A stretch of 64,000 nucleotides of DNA, taken from the NCBI GenBank assembly GCA_947561585.1, contig CANNZV010001471.1:248001-312000 (forward strand), given 5' to 3'. The DNA comes from Caprella mutica. Its lineage: Eukaryota > Arthropoda > Malacostraca > Amphipoda > Caprellidae. Each line of letters begins with the position of its first letter. The first letter of the stretch is position 1. This document shows, in pieces, positions 58,715 through 64,000 of this stretch. A program made the position numbers and the translations under genes. A model generated the notes under the pieces. The model was not told the DNA's origin. It saw nothing but the letters and a program-made list of their open reading frames with translations, and ran no database searches.

Positions 58715-60225
58715 CGACAGTTGATCCCAGGACAATAAAGCCCAAAAACAATAATTAATCATAAAACAATTGAGCCCCAAGGCAATTAATTGAGTCCAGG
58801 CAATAAAGTCCAGATAAATTGTGACAGAAGACACAATAAAGAAGTTATTACTTTGTTTTTTCAGTAGCAATCATCAATGGCCTTTAATAAAGTTAACATA
58901 TTACGGATTAGTTCTATGTTGGCTTTCGAACTAACCTCATAAGGGATAGACAGTAGCAAAAGGGAATGTTACAGTTCAAATTGATTAATATACATATTGA
59001 TATTAAAACTCAATTTATCTCAATGTTTGAAACAAAATATCATAACGAAAAAAACATATCAACACATGAACATGTTCGTCAAATTTTCCAACTAAGAATT
59101 AAAACTAAACAAAAACAAAAACCTGTAAGAAATGAACTCTAAGTATGGTAGATGGGAATAATTTTCCTAGCAACGAATGGTTGATGAAATTACAAAAAAA
59201 TAAATTAGAATTAATAAAGCATTTGGTTATAGGTAATTATTATGTATGTATAGTTACAAAGGCAAAATATTTCCACATATTTGTCAGACTGTACGGTATT
59301 AATTTAAATTAATTGAAGATCATTGTTACTGTAATAACAAAGTATTCACTCTTTTATTTTGTCTGCAGTTCCATTTTTTTCTGGGCTCAATTGTCTTGGG
59401 TGCAATTGTAATGAATTCAATTGTCCTGGGGCTCAATTGTCCTGTTATGAACTATAATTAAAAATAAGAATAGCTATACCTATATATTTCAATAACTCTT
59501 GAAATAACATTGTTTCTTTCTCAAAAGTATCGAATGATGTTAATTGCTTACATCCTCTCTTTTAACCCTTACCCTAAAAGTCCGTTAAAATACCACCGTA
59601 AGACATTCTTATTGTATCCGTAGGATTATTATTGAATATAAGGCCTAGGTATATAATGAGCTGTTTGTAGTCCAATTCGAAAATAAGCCTAAAACTGATG
59701 CTTTCCTGTCTTTGTTTTGGGTCCTCTGTTAGATTGGCTCTAGACTTTGTGGGGCTAACAACCACAGAGCGCTCTACATTTTACCCTCTTTTCGATTACC
59801 CGCAATAAGTCCATATTTGCCAAACTGTGTATTTTTATATTTGTGCCTATAATAAAATTGAACCGGTCATTATCCGCTTTCATTTCCTGAGTAATTTATA
59901 GACATTATTCAGATCAGTTACTGAATTATGGAAATAAAGAATAAACAATTGGTTCTGCAGGGATTAATTAATATATATTCCCATTAAAATTTGAAAGTCT
60001 AGTGTCAATTCTCAAACCCAAGAAGTGATCATAACAGTCCCATGGGTCCAATGCAATTGTCATTGTCCTGGGGCTCAATTGTCCTAGGCCCAATTTTTTT
60101 GGACTACGTTGTTTTCAGGCTCAACTGTCAGGGTTCATTGGTCCTGGGCCAAATTAAATTAGGATTAATAGTCTGCAATCTCAATTGTCGAGGATCAATT
60201 GTCTTGGGCCCAATTATCGGTTCTC
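58715..60225. repeat. Degenerate CAATTGTCCTGGG repeat blocks in opposite orientations
   Basis: 58715-58815 carries ACAATTGAGCCCC and related complements. 59386-59446 and 60040-60225 carry CAATTGTCCTGGGGCTCAA in the forward sense. Units are 16-20 bp and decayed. A frame at 60042-60233 reads this as a Gly/Leu/Ile-rich repeat and is not a gene. The inverted layout could fold over about 600-1300 bp. Confidence 0.65.
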
Positions 60226-61180
60226 GGTCCTAAGTCTCTCTAAATGGTTTGACATCATCCCATCTACTAAGATGTGTAGATGGTAAGGTCCTAAGTCTCT
60301 CTAAATGGCTCTATATCACCCCATCTACTAAGAGGTGTAGATGGTAAGGTCCTAAGTCTCTCTAAATGGCTCTATATCACCCCATCTACTAAGAGGTGTA
60401 GATGGTAAGGTCCTAAGTCTCTCTAAATGGTTTGGTATCACCTCATCTACTAAGATGTGTAGATGGTAAGGTCCTAAGTCTCTCTAAATGGCTCTATATC
60501 ACCCCATCTACTAAGAGGTGTAGATGGTAAGGTCCTAAGTCTCTCTAAATGGCTCTATATCACCCCATCTACTAAGATGTGTAGATGGTAAGGTCCTAAG
60601 TCTCTCTAAATGGATCTATATCACCCCATCTACTAAGATGTGTAGATGGTAAGGTCCTAAGTTTCTCTAAATGGTTGGTATCATCCCATCTACTAAGAGG
60701 TGTAGATGGTAAGGTCCTAAGTCTCTCTAAATGGCTCTATATCACCCCATCTACTAAGATGTGTAGATGGTAAGGTCCTAAGTTTCTCTAAATGGTTGGT
60801 ATCATCCCATCTACTAAGATGTGTAGATGGTAAGGTCCTAAGTTTCTCTAAATGGTTGGTATCATCCCATCTACTAAGATGTGTAGATGGTAAGGTCCTA
60901 AGTTTCTCTAAATGGTTCTATATCACCCCATCTACTAAGATGTGTAGATGGTAAGGTCCTAAGTTTCTCTAAATGGTTCTATATCACCCCATCTACTAAG
61001 AGGTGTAGATGGTAAGGTCCTAAGTCTCTTTAAATGGTTTGACATCATCCCATCTACTAAGAGGTGTAGATGGTAAGGTCCTAAGTTTCTCTAAATGGTT
61101 GGTATCATCCCATCTACTAAGATGTGTAGATGGTAAGGTCCTAAGTTTCTCTAAATGGTTGGTATCATCCCATCTACTAA
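60226..61180 (+). repeat. Minisatellite, 61-bp unit, ~16 copies, hairpin in each
   Basis: The unit order is GGTCCTAAGTCTCTCTAAAT, GGCTCTATATCAC, CCATCTACTAAGATGTGTAG, ATGGTAA. CCATCTAC and GTAGATGG form an 8-bp stem with an 8-base loop in every unit. Variants alternate GGCTCTATATCACC with GGTTGGTATCATC, and AGATGT with AGAGGT. Confidence 0.97.
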
Positions 61181-62090
61181 GCTAAGCAAGTAAGCTGTTT
61201 TATCTCAGATGTGTTTACTCAGTAAATGGATCTTCTTAGGAAGATTTCGAAAGGTGTTTGCCGAAATCTTCAACCAATATTCACAGAGTGAATTCTAGAT
61301 TCCGAACCGGGGTATAATTATCAAAAAGTTCAAATTAACTTACTTTACACATGAATTAAGCCAAAAGAATATGTATAACATTCATCCGCACTTAGGCTGT
61401 TGAATTTGATAATAGTATAATTAGAATAATTAGCAATATTTGTAATAGTTAATGTTACCGATTTGTAAAATTGTTCACCATTGAATCTCTTCAGAATTAT
61501 TTAACCTGTTCCTATTAATTCAATTTATATAATATATGGAATATGGTTCAGCATTGTAAGTATTTTTCATTGCGTCTTAAAGGTACAGTAATCAAATCCA
61601 AAATATCAAATTTTTAATAAATATTGCAGTTCCAAACAATATAATTTATATTTAAATTTTAACGTTCAGTATTACATAAATAAATTCTATCTATGGATTA
61701 ATTGTATTTGTTTCGTCATTTTGAAAAATGGGTCAGAATGATATTTCATAATTATTAAAACTTATTATTTTCCCAAGTGAGTATAAATTTGGATCACATT
61801 TCTAATTTCGCCATCGTGTGAAAAAGTTGGTAAGTTTTTTTAATAATTTATGAGAGATTTCAGTAGGCAATTACATATACTACAATTACATATATATATT
61901 GCAAGGTAATATCACTGCAGGCGCATTTCCCAGTCATGTTCGTCATTATTCACGTTATTATATGGGAATGATTCGTGAAACAAACTTTCACCAACAAATT
62001 ATAATGAAGGAATAGTTTTTCTTTTGCCATCATTTCAAATCACGAGAAATTGGGAAAATGTGTGAGAATTTGTGGTAGATCAAGGTTAGG
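61181..62090. other. AT-rich spacer
   Basis: Unique AT-rich DNA. No gene or repeat was recognised. Confidence 0.4.
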
Positions 62091-62510
62091 TATCTTACGG
62101 GGTAGGAGTGTATCTTACGGTGTAGGAATGTATCTTACGGTGTAGGAATGTATCTTACGGTGTATGAGTGTATCTTACGGTGTAGGAATGTATCTTACGG
62201 TGTAGGAATGTATCTTACGGTGTAGGAATGTATCTTACGGTGTAGGAGTGTATCTTACGGTGTAGGAATGTATCTTACGGTGTAGGAGTGTATCTTACGG
62301 TGTAGGAATGTATCTTACGGTGTAGGAGTGTATCTTACGGTGTAGGAATGTATCTTACGGTGTAGGAGTGTATCTTACGGTGTAGGAATGTATCTTACGG
62401 TGTAGGAGTGTATCTTACGGTGTAGGAATGTATCTTACGGTGTAGGAGTGTATCTTACGGGGTAGGAGTGTATCTTACGGTGTAGGAATGTATCTTACGG
62501 GGTAGGAGTG
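62091..62510 (+). repeat. Minisatellite, 20-bp unit, 21 copies
   Basis: The unit is TATCTTACGGTGTAGGAATG. GAATG and GAGTG endings alternate strictly across 62230-62460, giving a 40-bp higher-order period. GGGGTAGG variants occur at both ends. Confidence 0.97.
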
Positions 62511-62511
62511 C

Positions 62512-62740
62512 AATCATCCGGTTAAAGGTCCAGGTCATTTATTACTCAATAACTCAAAAAGTATTGAACCATATTGAATTGAAACTTGGTGGGACGATTA
62601 GTAATTATCCAGTCACCAGTTAGTTCAACAGGACAACATTTTAGGTCATTTATAACTCAAGTATTTTTGATGTGTCAATGTCATTTATTAGCGGCGGTGA
62701 AAATATGCACTCTACCGAGTGCAGGTATTCTACCTATTAT
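62512..62740 (+). repeat. Dispersed repeat C, plus orientation
   Basis: AAAGGTCCAGGTCATTTAT, then AGCGGCGGTGAAAATATGCA and the hairpin TGCACTCTACCGAGTGCA (62706-62723). The block order is inverted relative to the 22.9 kb copy, as expected for the opposite strand. It directly abuts the 20-bp array. Confidence 0.6.
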
Positions 62741-63084
62741 ATATTTTTTAAATGATAGAAATTAGTAAACCATTCGAAAACTTGGAATATACTCCTTTTA
62801 TCTGGTAGAGAGTATTACCAAAATGGTAATGATTTAAAATTTTAAATGTAATTCAACTTGTAATCAATTACTAAGAAACAAGTAACGATACTACTGGAAC
62901 AGAGTCTAACATTGACGAATTGAGTCAATAGTCAATTTAAATTCTTGGTAAATATTGTCAAATTTATTTGTTATTTAATGATATTTATTTATTAATTTCA
63001 TCTCTGAATTTGAAATTTATTCTGCACTTCAATATTTGTTATGAATTTTACATTTTACTTGACTAATAATCCTAAAAAAGGAAG

Positions 63085-63153
63085 AGTTTTCCACCTGTAA
63101 AATGCCTAGTTTTCCACCTGTAAAATGCATAGTTTTCCACTAGTAAAATACAG
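63085..63153 (+). repeat. Short tandem repeat, 23-bp unit, 3 copies
   Basis: AGTTTTCCACCTGTAAAATG repeats three times. The third copy has CCACTAG. CACCTG is an E-box core. Confidence 0.9.
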
Positions 63154-64000
63154 AGGTCAACTCCCACCACTGCAATCAGATGCGGACTATTTATAACTAT
63201 ATGTTTCAGTCCATTGACAAGTCATGAATAACTCTATAAGGCATTAATTGAATGTTTGATTGGTCACAAATTGGACATGTAATTGGCAAAATAAATGTAC
63301 CCATTTAAATATAGTTGCAATTGACAGTTTGTGGGTAGTTGACAAGCTGAATAAATAACTTAAAAGCTAAAGATTCATTATGTTTCACTTCACAGAAATT
63401 TGAGGCTCTAAGATGTCGATCAGTTTCATTTTTTATATCATATTTAATATTATATCATATTTAATAACAATTATAAACCTTAACTTTAAATTAATAATTC
63501 AGCTTCTAAAGTAATTAAACGACAATTGCTGATAAAACGTATTTGATTACATGGAACCTGTAGCTCTCTGTCAATATTATCAACCTCGATAATCAGTTTT
63601 TGATTGTTATACAGTGAATCAGTACTGCTTATGACTTTGAAGTTACGTGATCTATAATTTGTCACTGATGATTCACCTCACCAATTAGATTTATTAGATC
63701 AAAGAAAGGAACGAACACAAACGCGTCCTATACAACTAACAGTTCTAAAATCAGTATAATGATTCTTTTGAAGGGTTATACGGAGAAACTGACTGCCTGA
63801 CTGTTCAGTCTGCTACAAGATTACACTACGTATTTACTACGCAAACATACATAATATAAGCTTAATAAGTTGTGGCATAACAAATCGATGATAGGAAAAT
63901 AACTAATAAAGTGAAAATATAATTATACTAGAAAAAAAATTTATTCTACAAGATCAAAAACTTATATAGCGAAATTTGACACTTTTAAAAACGTTTCCAT
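63154..64000. other. AT-rich stretch to window end
   Basis: Unique. A short TATATCATATTTAATA duplication lies at about 63437-63470. No gene was recognised. Confidence 0.4.

Overview
This window looks like AT-rich, non-coding DNA from an invertebrate nuclear genome, intergenic or deep intronic. GC is roughly one third by eye. I find no convincing protein-coding gene, rRNA, intact tRNA, CRISPR array or bacterial-style operon. The animal assignment rests on dense minisatellites, many short non-autonomous DNA transposons with terminal inverted repeats (TIRs) and TA target sites, and a dispersed repeat carrying a nuclear-receptor-like DR1 motif. Arthropod, perhaps hemipteran, is a guess and cannot be proved from the sequence alone.

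Layout. About one sixth of the window is tandem repeat. The main arrays are 1.6 kb (25-bp unit), 6.9 kb (CAGG/CAGA tetramers), 8.2 kb (15 bp, ~51 copies), 17.6 kb (22 bp), 23.4-26.1 kb (26 bp, ~103 copies, the largest), 28.9 kb (46 bp), 29.7 kb (24 bp), 34.3 kb (20 bp), 35.2 kb (35-36 bp), 38.2 kb (35 bp), 43.2 kb (32 bp), 44.7 kb (20 bp, ~58 copies), 46.4 kb (36 bp), 49.3 kb (30 bp, a 15+15 dimer), 60.2 kb (61 bp) and 62.1 kb (20 bp, 21 copies). All the longest open frames lie in these arrays and come from repeat periodicity. Between the arrays sit two abundant short mobile families. Family A has termini GGGTAAGTTNCGA, TA target sites, a fold-back structure and about 12 copies. Family B is about 200-230 bp with 7 copies. 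There are also several single palindromic elements (11.9, 12.9, 22.0, 27.7, 32.1 and 48.5 kb) and a nested GC-richer DNA-transposon cluster at 49.8-51.1 kb.

How the parts relate. Several arrays appear to be seeded by short sequences that also occur once elsewhere in the window: the 35-bp array from a palindromic element at 48.46 kb, the 32-bp array from a site at 3.5 kb, and the 61-bp array from a diverged site at 58.67 kb. The 20-bp array at 34.3 kb and the 36-bp array at 46.4 kb share a core. Two neighbouring arrays carry splice-signal-like sequence in every unit. The 26-bp array gives about 100 near-consensus 5' splice sites on the minus strand. The 46-bp array gives a branch-point / pyrimidine tract / AG / purine patch / GTATGT layout on the plus strand. 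Whether either array is transcribed is unknown. These two arrays, the seed-to-array relationship, and a six-site AP-1-like dyad cluster at 41.3 kb are the observations most worth following up.
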